Origin: Emticicia sp. 21SJ11W-3
GTDB lineage: Bacteria; Bacteroidota; Bacteroidia; Cytophagales; Spirosomataceae
Length of the DNA: 64,000 bases
Reading direction: 5' to 3'
NCBI RefSeq assembly: GCF_024138715.1
Contig: NZ_CP092074.1
Span: 1,116,001 to 1,180,000 of the forward strand
The notes below the pieces were generated by a model. The model did not search any database. It was given only the letters and a program-made list of their open reading frames with translations, and was not told the origin of the DNA. Shown here one piece after another: positions 34,458 to 42,950 of this stretch. Position 1 is the stretch's first letter. Each line of letters starts with the position of its first letter. Both the position numbers and the translations under genes were made by a program.

Positions 34458-35507
34458 ATGCAAACCACCCTTTTACAAATATTGCTTTTTCCGTTCAGTG
34501 TCGTAATGGCCTGTATTATTGGTGTTCGCAACTGGCTGTATGATAAACAGATTCTGAAAAGCACCAGGCCGGATGTATTTACCATCAATGTAGGGAATCT
34601 GAATCTGGGCGGCACTGGCAAAACCCCCCATGTAGAGTATCTGGTACAACTGCTGGCAGACAAATACAAGCTAAGTATACTTAGCAGAGGGTATAAACGC
34701 TCTACCAAAGGCTATGTGATAGCTGATGAAAACGCCACGGCCTCAACGATAGGCGATGAACCGATGCAGTATTACCTGAAATTCAGCCATAAAATCAGAG
34801 TAGTGGTTTGTGAAGACCGGGTAACAGGCGTGAATCAGATTCAGTATCAATGGCCTGATAATGAGCTGGTTATTTTAGATGATGCTTTTCAGCACCGCAA
34901 AATTGCTCCGCACTTGAATCTGCTTTTATGCGATTATAACCGCCCGTTTTTTAAAGATTTTATGGTGCCAACCGGTTTGCTGCGCGATATACGCCAAAGT
35001 GCCCGAAGAGCAGATGCCGTAATTGTAACCAAATGCCCGGATGATATTATACCTAAAACAAAAGAAGATATAATTAATGGCATTGCTAAATATGCAGGTG
35101 CCGATAAACCGGTATTTTTTTCAGGTATCCGGTATAAAGCGGTGGCATCTTATGCAGGCAAAAGTGTTTTTAATGCCCAGGTTCCGGTAACACTTGTAAC
35201 CGCTATTGCCAGGCCTGAAGTACTGGTGAAACATTTAAAACTGCATGGTTTTGTTATTGAACAGACTTTTGAGTACCCGGACCATTTTGCGTTTTCCGGA
35301 AAAGAAATTTCTAAAATAATTGATCATAGCCGGCCTAGGCAAATTGTAACCACCGAGAAAGACATGGTAAAAATAAAGCCCTTGCTGAGCGGGCAAGAGC
35401 TTGATAGATTTTTTTATGTACCCATTGAGGTGGTTATCTCAGATGCAGAAACATTTAATGAACTAATATTGGCTAAAGCAAAAGGTTTTATCTCAAAAAG
35501 TATCTGA
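34458..35507 (+). CDS. lpxK: Tetraacyldisaccharide 4'-kinase
   Basis: Inner-membrane-bound kinase phosphorylating the lipid A precursor at the 4' position. The N-terminal hydrophobic segment (about 5-25) and GNLNLGGTGKTPHVEYL (47-63, Walker A) with SILSRGYKR are the LpxK signature. DDAFQHRKI matches the family's DDGxQH motif. 349 residues is normal. Its last 20 nt overlap the convergent outer membrane protein gene. It is away from the other lpx genes of this window by about 2 kb. Confidence 0.95.
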   Translation: MQTTLLQILLFPFSVVMACIIGVRNWLYDKQILKSTRPDVFTINVGNLNLGGTGKTPHVEYLVQLLADKYKLSILSRGYKRSTKGYVIADENATASTIGDEPMQYYLKFSHKIRVVVCEDRVTGVNQIQYQWPDNELVILDDAFQHRKIAPHLNLLLCDYNRPFFKDFMVPTGLLRDIRQSARRADAVIVTKCPDDIIPKTKEDIINGIAKYAGADKPVFFSGIRYKAVASYAGKSVFNAQVPVTLVTAIARPEVLVKHLKLHGFVIEQTFEYPDHFAFSGKEISKIIDHSRPRQIVTTEKDMVKIKPLLSGQELDRFFYVPIEVVISDAETFNELILAKAKGFISKSI

Positions 35508-36105
35508 AACCTAAGCCTAAACCCGGGCTGCCGTTTGCCCCCATACCCACGTTTACTAATTTGGTTTTTTCAGACCACGTGTAGCCTGCATTAAGGCTAA
35601 CCAATGAGGTAGAACCTTCAATAGCAAATTTTTCGTTCAGTAGATAAATAATCCCTGGTCCGGCACTAAGGATCAGGTTTATGTTGCTAGGGGTGCCAGA
35701 AAGTCCTTCTGAATGAACATGGAACTGATACACCAGACTACCGCCATAATTGACCGAAACTCCAAGTTTTTCTGATAACATTTTGTAATTTGTGAAAGAT
35801 ATTCCGGCAGCAACAGCATGTGAATATAGAGTATGGAACTCACCCGTTGCATATTGTCTGTGTCTGCCAATTCCAATGTTATAGCCTAACGAATAATTAA
35901 CGGCGAAATTATCTTTAATAAATTTAGTTAAAGACGGTGTTAAACCCAGATTTACAGTGTTACTCTCTACAGTGCCATTATTTTTTAGCTGAGTGAGATT
36001 AAAACCAAAATTACCACCAATAAAACGTGTGCCTTTTGGAATTACCTGACCAAAAGCTGTGATTGATAAGAATGAAAACAAAGTAATAATGCAGACCTTT
36101 TTCAT
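35488..36105 (-). CDS. Outer membrane beta-barrel protein, family not recognised
   Basis: 205 residues with a signal peptide (MKKVCIITLFSFLSITAFGQ). The mature part shows alternating polar/apolar strands (FIGGNFGFNLTQL, FAVNYSLGYNIGIG, VSVNYGGSLVYQFHV, NLILSAGPGIIYLL) and ends LGLGFRYFLR, close to the Phe/aromatic end of barrels. Likely an 8-strand Ail/OmpW-like or OMP_b-brl barrel. No function is visible. The 3' end overlaps lpxK by 20 nt on the opposite strand. Confidence 0.65.
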   Translation of the reverse strand: MKKVCIITLFSFLSITAFGQVIPKGTRFIGGNFGFNLTQLKNNGTVESNTVNLGLTPSLTKFIKDNFAVNYSLGYNIGIGRHRQYATGEFHTLYSHAVAAGISFTNYKMLSEKLGVSVNYGGSLVYQFHVHSEGLSGTPSNINLILSAGPGIIYLLNEKFAIEGSTSLVSLNAGYTWSEKTKLVNVGMGANGSPGLGLGFRYFLR

Positions 36106-36259
36106 AGTTAAAATTTTGTTGTTATAAATTGATTAATAAGAAGTAAAAATAGTGTTTATATTCAAAAGTTTTAGAACTCTGGCCAGATTGTTATTTTGCG
36201 GTACAGTGTAAAGCGTGCTTTAAAACATGCCTTTTAAAATCTTTCAGCCAGTTTAACTC

Positions 36260-36267
36260 TATATTTG
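36260..36267 (+). promoter_or_regulatory. TATATTTG box very close to queG start
   Basis: Matches TAnnTTTG; ends only 4 nt before the queG ATG. If used, the transcript would begin at or near the ATG (leaderless). A chance match in AT-rich DNA is possible. Confidence 0.25.
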
Positions 36268-36271
36268 CGGT

Positions 36272-37210
36272 ATGTTTCAATCGTACGCTGTAAAATATGC
36301 CAATCTGATTAAGACCAAAGCCACAGAATTGGGCTTTGATTTTTGTGGCATATCTAAAGCGGAGTTTCTGGAAGAAGAAGCCCCGCGCCTTGAGGCCTGG
36401 CTCAATAAGAACTATCACGGTAAAATGGCCTATATGGCCAATCATTTTGATAAACGATTAGACCCCCGTAAGCTGGTTGATGGCGCAAAATCTGTAATTA
36501 CACTAATTCTGAATTATTATCCGGAGCAAACCCTGCCTGAATCTGCCTCAGACCTTAAATTGTCGAAATACGCTTATGGAACCGATTATCATTTTGTAAT
36601 GAAAGACAAACTGAAAGATTTAGTAGAGGCAATAGCTGATGAAATAGGGGAAGTAAATGGCAGAGTGTTTGTTGATTCGGCACCGGTGATGGATAAAGTT
36701 TGGGCCAAAAAGAGTGGGGTAGGCTGGGTAGGTAAACATACCAACCTTATAAACCGCGAAATCGGTAGTTTTTTCTTTATCGGTGAGATTATCTGTGATT
36801 TGGAACTGGAACCAGACGGCCCTATAAAAGATTACTGTGGCACCTGCACACGTTGTATAGACGCCTGCCCAACCGATGCAATTACCGAACCTTACGTGGT
36901 TGATGGCAGTAAATGTATCAGCTATTTTACAATAGAGCTGAAAGAAGCTATTCCGGAAGAGATGAAAGGGAAGTTTAATAACTGGATGTTTGGCTGCGAC
37001 ATTTGCCAGGACGTATGCCCCTGGAACTCCTTTGCACGGCCTCACAAAACGGCACAGTTTGAGATGAATCCACAGTTAAAAGAATTTACCAGAAAAGACT
37101 GGGAAGAAATTACCGGAGAATTGTTTCAGGAAATCTTCAGGCGGTCAGCCGTCAAACGCACCAAACTGGAAGGGCTCCGAAGAAATATTGCTTTTCTTAA
37201 AGAAGACTAA
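36272..37210 (+). CDS. queG: Epoxyqueuosine reductase
   Basis: Cobalamin- and Fe-S-dependent enzyme making queuosine in tRNA from epoxyqueuosine. Two [4Fe-4S] motifs are visible: C189/C192/C195/C199 ([12 protein letters not shown]) and C242/C245/C249 (CDICQDVCP) with C215. D135 in [10 protein letters not shown] is the expected catalytic Asp. 312 residues is the short QueG form, without the C-terminal HEAT domain. It ends 7 nt before the convergent ABC ATPase gene. Confidence 0.95.
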   Translation: MFQSYAVKYANLIKTKATELGFDFCGISKAEFLEEEAPRLEAWLNKNYHGKMAYMANHFDKRLDPRKLVDGAKSVITLILNYYPEQTLPESASDLKLSKYAYGTDYHFVMKDKLKDLVEAIADEIGEVNGRVFVDSAPVMDKVWAKKSGVGWVGKHTNLINREIGSFFFIGEIICDLELEPDGPIKDYCGTCTRCIDACPTDAITEPYVVDGSKCISYFTIELKEAIPEEMKGKFNNWMFGCDICQDVCPWNSFARPHKTAQFEMNPQLKEFTRKDWEEITGELFQEIFRRSAVKRTKLEGLRRNIAFLKED

Positions 37211-37217
37211 AGATTCT

Positions 37218-37841
37218 TCATTTTAATTTATAATCTCTTATATCTATTATATTCTTGCAGAATGTGTATTCCTGTGGCTGGTTTGAGCAGATAATCAGCA
37301 GGCGGTTTTGGGTATGCTGTTCTACCTGGCTCAAATACCATCCTGAAGCCTGCGCATCCAGATTGGATGTCGGTTCGTCGAGCATTATAACCGGGCAATC
37401 AGAATAAAAAGCAAGCCCGAGTTTCAGTCTTTGCTTCATGCCTGACGAGAAATTTTTGATTGATTTATTTTTGTGATGAGCCAGCTGAATCAACTCAAGA
37501 AACTGAACAGGAGAAATGTTGTTTTTAAGCGGTTTGAATTTGATATGGAAGTCTACCATTTCAAGCAGGGTAAATTCTTCAATCAATTCAAGGTAAGGAG
37601 CGGCAATGGTTATTTTCTTATAAAACTCTTCTATACTTAAAACCTCTCCGTTTTCAATATAGGCGATCTGGCCTTCAGACTGCGGCAGAGAACCTGCAAT
37701 TACTTGTAAAAGAGTGGATTTTCCGCTTCCATTGGGCCCGACAAACGTATAACTCTCGTTACTCGAGAAGGTCAGGTTAGTGTTACGAAAAATCCATTCG
37801 TTTCTGTATTTCTTGCCTATATTAGCCAGCTCAATTTTCAC
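37218..37841 (-). CDS. ABC transporter ATP-binding protein
   Basis: 207-residue ATPase subunit with Walker A GPNGSGKST (35-43), signature FSSGMKQRLKL (about 130-140) and Walker B VIMLDEPTSNLD. The short helical region and lack of a membrane partner nearby mean that the exporter permease is elsewhere or the protein acts alone. Its first 11 nt overlap the end of lpxA, so it is part of the lipid A gene run; a role in envelope export is guessed from this position only. Confidence 0.85.
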   Translation of the reverse strand: MKIELANIGKKYRNEWIFRNTNLTFSSNESYTFVGPNGSGKSTLLQVIAGSLPQSEGQIAYIENGEVLSIEEFYKKITIAAPYLELIEEFTLLEMVDFHIKFKPLKNNISPVQFLELIQLAHHKNKSIKNFSSGMKQRLKLGLAFYSDCPVIMLDEPTSNLDAQASGWYLSQVEQHTQNRLLIICSNQPQEYTFCKNIIDIRDYKLK

Positions 37842-38631
37842 TATCCAAGGCTTTTTTTAACGGGCTTTTGATGATTCCTCTTTCAGAATTAGAAATAAAA
37901 TTCAATATTTCGTCACGTTCCGGTGTAGCAGGAAACTCAAGCTCAACCTGTGTTACAGCTTCATTATTATTTAAACCTTTCAGATAAATATAACGATAGA
38001 TGTCCTGTATTTCTGCTATTTTCTCATCTGAATGCCCTCTGCGGCGCAAACCTACCGAGTTGATACCCGCGTAAGAAAGCGGCTCACGGGCTGCCTTGAT
38101 ATAAGGCGGAACATCTTTTCTGATTTGTGAGCAGCCACCAATATAAGTATGCTTGCCTATTTTAACAAATTGTTGCACGGCAGACATCCCACCTATATTG
38201 GCATAGTCTCCCACGGTAATATGGCCTGCCAATTGCACACAGTTGGCCAGAATTACATTGTTGCCAACAATACAATCGTGGGCTATATGTGTATAAGCCA
38301 TTATCAGGCAGTTAGAGCCAATTTCAGTGCGATACTTGTCTACAGTACCCCTGTTTACAGTAACACATTCTCTGATAGTGGTATTGTCGCCTATAATTGT
38401 TACGGTTTGTTCTCCTTTAAATTTTAGGTCCTGCGGAACAGCAGAAATAACTGCTCCCGGAAAAATACGGCAATTTTTGCCGATTCGGGCACCCTCCATA
38501 ATAATGGCGTGCGAGCCTATCCATGTCCCTTCTCCAATCTCAACGTCTTTATTAATTACAGCAAATGGTTCTACAACTACATTATGTGCAATTTTGGCGT
38601 CTGGGTGTATGAATGCTAATGGTTGATTCAT
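37831..38631 (-). CDS. lpxA: UDP-N-acetylglucosamine acyltransferase
   Basis: First enzyme of lipid A synthesis: moves a 3-hydroxyacyl chain from ACP to UDP-GlcNAc, in the cytosol. A left-handed beta-helix of hexapeptide repeats is visible (for example IGEGTWIGSHAII, IGKHTYIGGCSQI), with the catalytic His region YTHIAHDCIVG. QFVKIGKHT and GLRRRGHS fit LpxA C-terminal parts. 266 residues is normal. It overlaps the ABC ATPase gene downstream and lies 58 nt after lpxC-fabZ. Confidence 0.96.
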   Translation of the reverse strand: MNQPLAFIHPDAKIAHNVVVEPFAVINKDVEIGEGTWIGSHAIIMEGARIGKNCRIFPGAVISAVPQDLKFKGEQTVTIIGDNTTIRECVTVNRGTVDKYRTEIGSNCLIMAYTHIAHDCIVGNNVILANCVQLAGHITVGDYANIGGMSAVQQFVKIGKHTYIGGCSQIRKDVPPYIKAAREPLSYAGINSVGLRRRGHSDEKIAEIQDIYRYIYLKGLNNNEAVTQVELEFPATPERDEILNFISNSERGIIKSPLKKALDSEN

Positions 38632-38689
38632 AATTGTTTGATTATTGCTTTAGAATGTTTTGCTTCATAAGACTGGTATCCATACCTGC

Positions 38690-40081
38690 TTATTTAGCTT
38701 TTTTAACAAGACGGGCCGTCATGTTTACGTCGCAAACAAGAGTTTTGCCTACCCACGCTTCTCCATGCATTTTTGCTACACCCAGTTTCATGGGGTTTAT
38801 TAGAGAGCATCTGATAATAAGTGTGTCGCCCGGTAACACATTTCTGTAAAAACGGCAGTTATCTATACTTACCAGATACGGCCAGTACGCTTCTGGGTTT
38901 CCGGTAGAGGTAAGAACAAGCACACCACCTGTTTGCGCAATGGCTTCAATCTGAAGCACACCGGGCATAACGGGGTTTTCCGGGAAGTGACCCGTAAACT
39001 GCGGCTCGTTCATGGTAATATTTTTGATGCCTACTACGGTTTGGCCGTCCAGGTAAACAATTTTGTCAACCAGTGCAAACGGATAACGGTGTGGCAACAG
39101 CTTGGCAATATCATTTACATTAAACACCGGAGGAGTATTAGGGTCATACTGTGGGGCACTTTTGGCCGAGTCAAGCATTTGTTTTTTGATTTTCTTTGCT
39201 AACTCTACGTTAGGCGTGTGACCCGGGCGGGCGGCCAGAATATGAGCTTTCAACGGGCGACCAACCAATGCCAGGTCTCCCATTACATCTAATAACTTAT
39301 GTCTTGCAGGTTCATTAGAAAAACGCAGCGGTGTGTCGTTCAGCACGCCGGTTTTGCCTACCTGAATTTTAGGCTTGTTAAGTAGCTTTGATAAATTTTC
39401 AACTTCGTCTTCCGACACCTCCTTGTCAACAATCACAACGGCGTTGCCAATATCGCCTCCTTTAATTAAGCCTGCTTTAAAAAGGGCTTCCAACTCATGC
39501 AAAAATACAAAAGTACGGCAAGGGGCAATTTCGTTCTTGAAAAGCTCGATATTATGTAACTGCGCATGCTGGCTGTGCAAGATGGCCGAGTTATAATCAA
39601 CCATTGCCGTCAGGCGGTAGTCATTCAGTGGCAATGCTGCCAGTTCAATACTGCGTTCGTCGTTGCGGTAATGAATAGCCTCGGTAACTTCGTAGTAGTT
39701 ACGTAAAGAGGGTTGTTCTTCCACACCGGCTTCTTCCAGTAACTCAACAAACTGAATTGCGCTTCCATCAAGAATAGGAATTTCAGGTCCATCAAGCTGA
39801 ATCAGGACGTTATCAATCTGTAAGCCTACCAGGGCGGCCAGAATATGCTCGGTGGTATGTACGCGTGCACCTTCTTTTTCAAGCACTGTACCTCTTGAGG
39901 TGTCTACCACATAATCTACATCGGCTTCAATGATTGGTTTATTGTCTAAGTCGATTCTCTGAAACTTATACCCATGATTAATCGGAGCAGGTTGAATGGT
40001 CAGCGTTACTTTTTCGCCTGTATGCAAACCTACGCCCGAAATTGAAACTTTCTTTTTTACGGTTTGTTGTTTTACGTTCAT
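38690..40081 (-). CDS. lpxC-fabZ: Fused LpxC deacetylase / FabZ hydroxyacyl-ACP dehydratase
   Basis: 463-residue two-enzyme fusion known from Bacteroidetes. LpxC (about 1-300) removes the acetyl group from UDP-acyl-GlcNAc with zinc; HTTEHILAAL (about H75/H79) and PARHKLLDVMGDLALVG carry the metal and core motifs. FabZ (about 328-463) dehydrates hydroxyacyl-ACP: PHRYPFALVDKI, then FTGHFPENPVMPGVLQIEA with His365 and Glu379 as catalytic pair. The internal Met giving MNVKQQTVKKKV is the likely start; four residues more are possible. It lies between lpxD and lpxA on the same strand (32 nt from lpxD). Confidence 0.96.
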   Translation of the reverse strand: MNVKQQTVKKKVSISGVGLHTGEKVTLTIQPAPINHGYKFQRIDLDNKPIIEADVDYVVDTSRGTVLEKEGARVHTTEHILAALVGLQIDNVLIQLDGPEIPILDGSAIQFVELLEEAGVEEQPSLRNYYEVTEAIHYRNDERSIELAALPLNDYRLTAMVDYNSAILHSQHAQLHNIELFKNEIAPCRTFVFLHELEALFKAGLIKGGDIGNAVVIVDKEVSEDEVENLSKLLNKPKIQVGKTGVLNDTPLRFSNEPARHKLLDVMGDLALVGRPLKAHILAARPGHTPNVELAKKIKKQMLDSAKSAPQYDPNTPPVFNVNDIAKLLPHRYPFALVDKIVYLDGQTVVGIKNITMNEPQFTGHFPENPVMPGVLQIEAIAQTGGVLVLTSTGNPEAYWPYLVSIDNCRFYRNVLPGDTLIIRCSLINPMKLGVAKMHGEAWVGKTLVCDVNMTARLVKKAK

Positions 40082-40113
40082 TGGCAATATCATATTTTTC
40101 GGTGTCAGCTAAT

Positions 40114-41172
40114 CTATACCTCTGTAAAGGCTCCCTCGCTGGTGAGCTCTTCCAAACGTTTTTCAAGTTCTCGTACCTGTTTTTCCAGAACAGGCAGTTT
40201 CCTGAAAATAGCTGTTGACCTCAGATAATCGTTAATCTCAAAGGCAGGTACGCCCGAGACTGAAGTATTTTCTTTCTTAAAAGTTCTGTTAATACCAGAC
40301 TTGGCTCCAATTTTAGTGCCATTCGGGATACTTATATGCCCCACTATACCAACCTGGCCTGCTATAACACAGTTTTCGCCAATAATTGATGACCCCGCTA
40401 CGCCTGTCTGTGCTGCAATAACGGTATTTTTGCCAACTTCTACATTATGGGCAATCTGTACCAGGTTGTCAATTTTTACACCCTGCCTTATAATTGTAGA
40501 CCCCATAGTAGCACAATCAATAGTGGTATTGGCTCCTATACTTACATTATCTTCTAAAATAACGTTCCCCAATTGCGGAATAGCCCTATACGAACCATCA
40601 GGTTGTGGTGCAAAACCAAATCCATCGCTGCCAATTACTACACCTGCGTGCAGAACGCAGTTATTTCCGATTACCGTGTTGCTGTACACCTTTGCGCCTG
40701 CATAGATAATGGTATTGTTACCCACGGTTACGTTGTCGCCAATATAAACCTGCGGATAAATTTTTACGTTTTTACCTATTTTTGAATTTTTACCTACGTA
40801 AGCAAAAGCGGCCAGATAAATTCCTTCTCCGAGTTCGGCTCCTTCGCCTGTATAAGAGGGTTGTTCTATGCCAATCTTAGAAAAATTCAAAAACTTTTGG
40901 TATTCCTCAAGTAGCAGGGTAAATGATGTATAGGGGTTTTCTACAACAATAAGCGTGGCAGAAATACTTTTTTTGGGCTCAAATTCACGGCCGACAATTA
41001 CAGCTGAGGCATTTGTGGTGTAGATAAACTGCTCATACTTTTGATTCGCAAGGAACGAAATATCACCAGCTTTACCTTCTTCTATTTTTGCTAAATTGTT
41101 GATTGTCAGGGATTCATCTCCTTTTACTTCTCCATTTAGCAGATGTGCTATTTGCTTTATTGTAAATTGCAT
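40114..41172 (-). CDS. lpxD: UDP-3-O-acylglucosamine N-acyltransferase
   Basis: Adds the second 3-hydroxyacyl chain to lipid A precursor. Starts best at the ATG giving [20 protein letters not shown], the standard LpxD N-terminal uridine-binding domain; 24 codons more in frame are less like the family. Hexapeptide beta-helix repeats follow ([20 protein letters not shown]) with [13 protein letters not shown] and the catalytic His region [11 protein letters not shown]. 352 residues, ending in a coiled-coil-like [16 protein letters not shown] possible TATTTTTG box at 41279-41286 could give it a separate promoter. Confidence 0.95.
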   Translation of the reverse strand: MQFTIKQIAHLLNGEVKGDESLTINNLAKIEEGKAGDISFLANQKYEQFIYTTNASAVIVGREFEPKKSISATLIVVENPYTSFTLLLEEYQKFLNFSKIGIEQPSYTGEGAELGEGIYLAAFAYVGKNSKIGKNVKIYPQVYIGDNVTVGNNTIIYAGAKVYSNTVIGNNCVLHAGVVIGSDGFGFAPQPDGSYRAIPQLGNVILEDNVSIGANTTIDCATMGSTIIRQGVKIDNLVQIAHNVEVGKNTVIAAQTGVAGSSIIGENCVIAGQVGIVGHISIPNGTKIGAKSGINRTFKKENTSVSGVPAFEINDYLRSTAIFRKLPVLEKQVRELEKRLEELTSEGAFTEV

Positions 41173-41304
41173 ATAATACTTCAGCGAGTTTAAACTTTGC
41201 ATGAGTTGGAAAATATACCACTTTGTTTTATTAAGTGTCGGCAAAATAATTTTTGTCGAAAATATTCTTAGAATAATGCAAAAATACCTTACAACATAGC
41301 AAAA

Positions 41305-42540
41305 TCATTGCAAATATACATTTTTGCCCCAACATACATAGTATTTTTTAACGATGTTGCTCAATGCCTTGATGGTCGGTAAATCAGAGGCATCGGCTAT
41401 ATCAACCACGTCTTTATTTTTGGTGCTGATGTAAATGGTCTCGTCTCCATGAACGTACCCTTTGTTACTTACATCGCCTTCAATAATAAAATAATGTAGC
41501 TCATTTTCAGGTATGCCGTTGTTAAGCAGCGACTGTTTTAATGAACTAATGAGTGTGTCGTCTATCGGGTTATTCGAAAGTTTGATTTTAAACAGATTTC
41601 GGTTCATCAAATCACGGCAGATAGTTGACAGAACTTTGTCAGAATGAAACTGCCACATTTTTATACAAGCCCAGATGTCGTAATCATCTAATTGTGTAAA
41701 CGATTGCAAATAGGTATCATTGCTTTCAAATTCCTTTAAGGTAACGTTTTCTTTCAGAAAAACCATAAATGCCGGGTTGGCAAACAGTGTTTCTCCGTTA
41801 CTAATCAGCTCTCTTGCCCTGCTTATAATCTTAATCAGCATGGTTTCGGCGCAGATGGCGGTCTTGTGCAAATACACCTGCCAGTACATTAGCCTGCGGG
41901 CATTCAGGAAATTTTCTACGCTCAATACACCTTTTTCTTCTACAACCAGCTTATTGCCTGCCACATTAAGCATTTTTATAATTCTGTCTACACCAATGGT
42001 TCCTTCTGCTACGCCTGTAAAAAAACAGTCCCGGTTCAGATAGTCCATTCTGTCCATATCCAGTTGGCTTGAAATCAGCTGGTGGAAAAAATCACGCGCA
42101 TAGTTGCCTTTAAACATTTGTATAGCCATAGACAAACGTCCGTCAAACTGTTTATTGAGGCGGTCCATCAGCAGGGCAGAGATTTTTTCATGAGATACAT
42201 CCTGCAGAATGCAACATTCAAGGACATGAGAAAACGGCCCGTGGCCAATGTCGTGCAGCAGAATGGCTATTTGTGCAGATTCAAACTCGGTTTCAGAAAT
42301 AATATTTCCTTTAGATTGCAAAACCAACAGGGCCTCCTGCATGAGGTGCATGGCACCCATGGCATGGTGGAAACGTGTATGCAGGGCACCGGGGTAAACC
42401 AACTCTGCCATACCCAGTTGTTTGATACGGCGTAAGCGTTGAAAATAAGGATGCTCAATCAGGTCATAGATTAAGTCAGAATAAATTGTTACAAATCCAT
42501 AAACCGGGTCATTGAATATCTTTCTTTTATTGGTCGTCAT
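41305..42540 (-). CDS. HD domain phosphohydrolase (dNTPase/SAMHD1-like)
   Basis: 411-residue cytosolic protein with an HD metal-binding domain. The motifs are RRIKQLGMAELVYPGALHTRFHHAMGAMHL and AILLHDIGHGPFSH: the H...HD...D arrangement of the dNTP triphosphohydrolase branch. The start at the MTTNKRKIFNDPVYG Met is preferred because that block begins the family, and a TACATTTG box lies just upstream inside the alternative N-terminal extension (which would begin at 42621). The substrate is not known. In Bacteroidetes this gene stands at the head of the lpxD/lpxC-fabZ/lpxA run, and here too. Confidence 0.88.
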   Translation of the reverse strand: MTTNKRKIFNDPVYGFVTIYSDLIYDLIEHPYFQRLRRIKQLGMAELVYPGALHTRFHHAMGAMHLMQEALLVLQSKGNIISETEFESAQIAILLHDIGHGPFSHVLECCILQDVSHEKISALLMDRLNKQFDGRLSMAIQMFKGNYARDFFHQLISSQLDMDRMDYLNRDCFFTGVAEGTIGVDRIIKMLNVAGNKLVVEEKGVLSVENFLNARRLMYWQVYLHKTAICAETMLIKIISRARELISNGETLFANPAFMVFLKENVTLKEFESNDTYLQSFTQLDDYDIWACIKMWQFHSDKVLSTICRDLMNRNLFKIKLSNNPIDDTLISSLKQSLLNNGIPENELHYFIIEGDVSNKGYVHGDETIYISTKNKDVVDIADASDLPTIKALSNIVKKYYVCWGKNVYLQ

Positions 42541-42584
42541 CAAAGAGTATCTGGTATGGCCGCTTCCGATATCGGCATTGGGCG

Positions 42585-42592
42585 CAAATGTA
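42585..42592 (-). promoter_or_regulatory. Possible -7 box (TACATTTG) for the HD/lpx run
   Basis: Minus strand reads TACATTTG, matching TAnnTTTG, 45 nt before the preferred HD start. No -33 TTG at standard spacing. Its place supports the shorter HD start. Confidence 0.35.
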
Positions 42593-42712
42593 TGAATGAA
42601 TTTTGTCAGGTTTTCAGACAATCAACATAAACAAGACGTAATTGGTTGTGAAAAGGCTGAAAATGATAATGAAATTTATTATTTATTTTTCAGATAAGTG
42701 AAATTGACACCC

Positions 42713-42781
42713 AAAACCCACCGATTAATTAGACAGGCTAATGGCCTGCTAAAGATTAGGTTTTTAAAAATTGTGGGTTTT
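42713..42781. repeat. Nested inverted repeats (possible structured RNA or operator)
   Basis: Outer perfect 9-bp stem AAAACCCAC (42713-42721) / GTGGGTTTT (42773-42781), and inside it a second stem TAG-A-CAGGC (42730-42738) / GCCTGCTA (42744-42751) with a 5-nt loop and one bulged A. It is upstream of both flanking promoters, so it may be a small RNA or regulatory site rather than a 5' leader. Confidence 0.45.
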
Positions 42782-42897
42782 ATACGACTGAAAGCCCGAA
42801 ATATATGATGTAACCGGAATATGGCTCTGAAATTTTTACTGATTAGCATTTATTATTAAAATGATAAAAATCATCAAATTTTAAAAAGTAATTTTTG

Positions 42898-42905
42898 TAG
42901 ATTTG
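42898..42905 (+). promoter_or_regulatory. Possible -7 box (TAGATTTG) for the haloperoxidase-like gene
   Basis: Same octamer as upstream of the DUF1080 gene. About 45 nt before the preferred start. An inverted repeat ATGAT-AAAA-ATCAT lies about 24 nt upstream. Confidence 0.4.
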
Positions 42906-42950
42906 CACTTAATAATTGTGTTTTTTTTAGTTTTAGTTTTTACACTACTC

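Larger units (their letters stand above)
42541..42950. other. 410-nt divergent intergenic region
   Basis: Between HD and haloperoxidase-like genes. Contains TACATTTG (42585-42592, minus), a nested inverted repeat (42713-42781) and TAGATTTG (42898-42905, plus). No other convincing ORF. Two alternative longer starts for the flanking genes lie inside but are not preferred. Confidence 0.6.
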
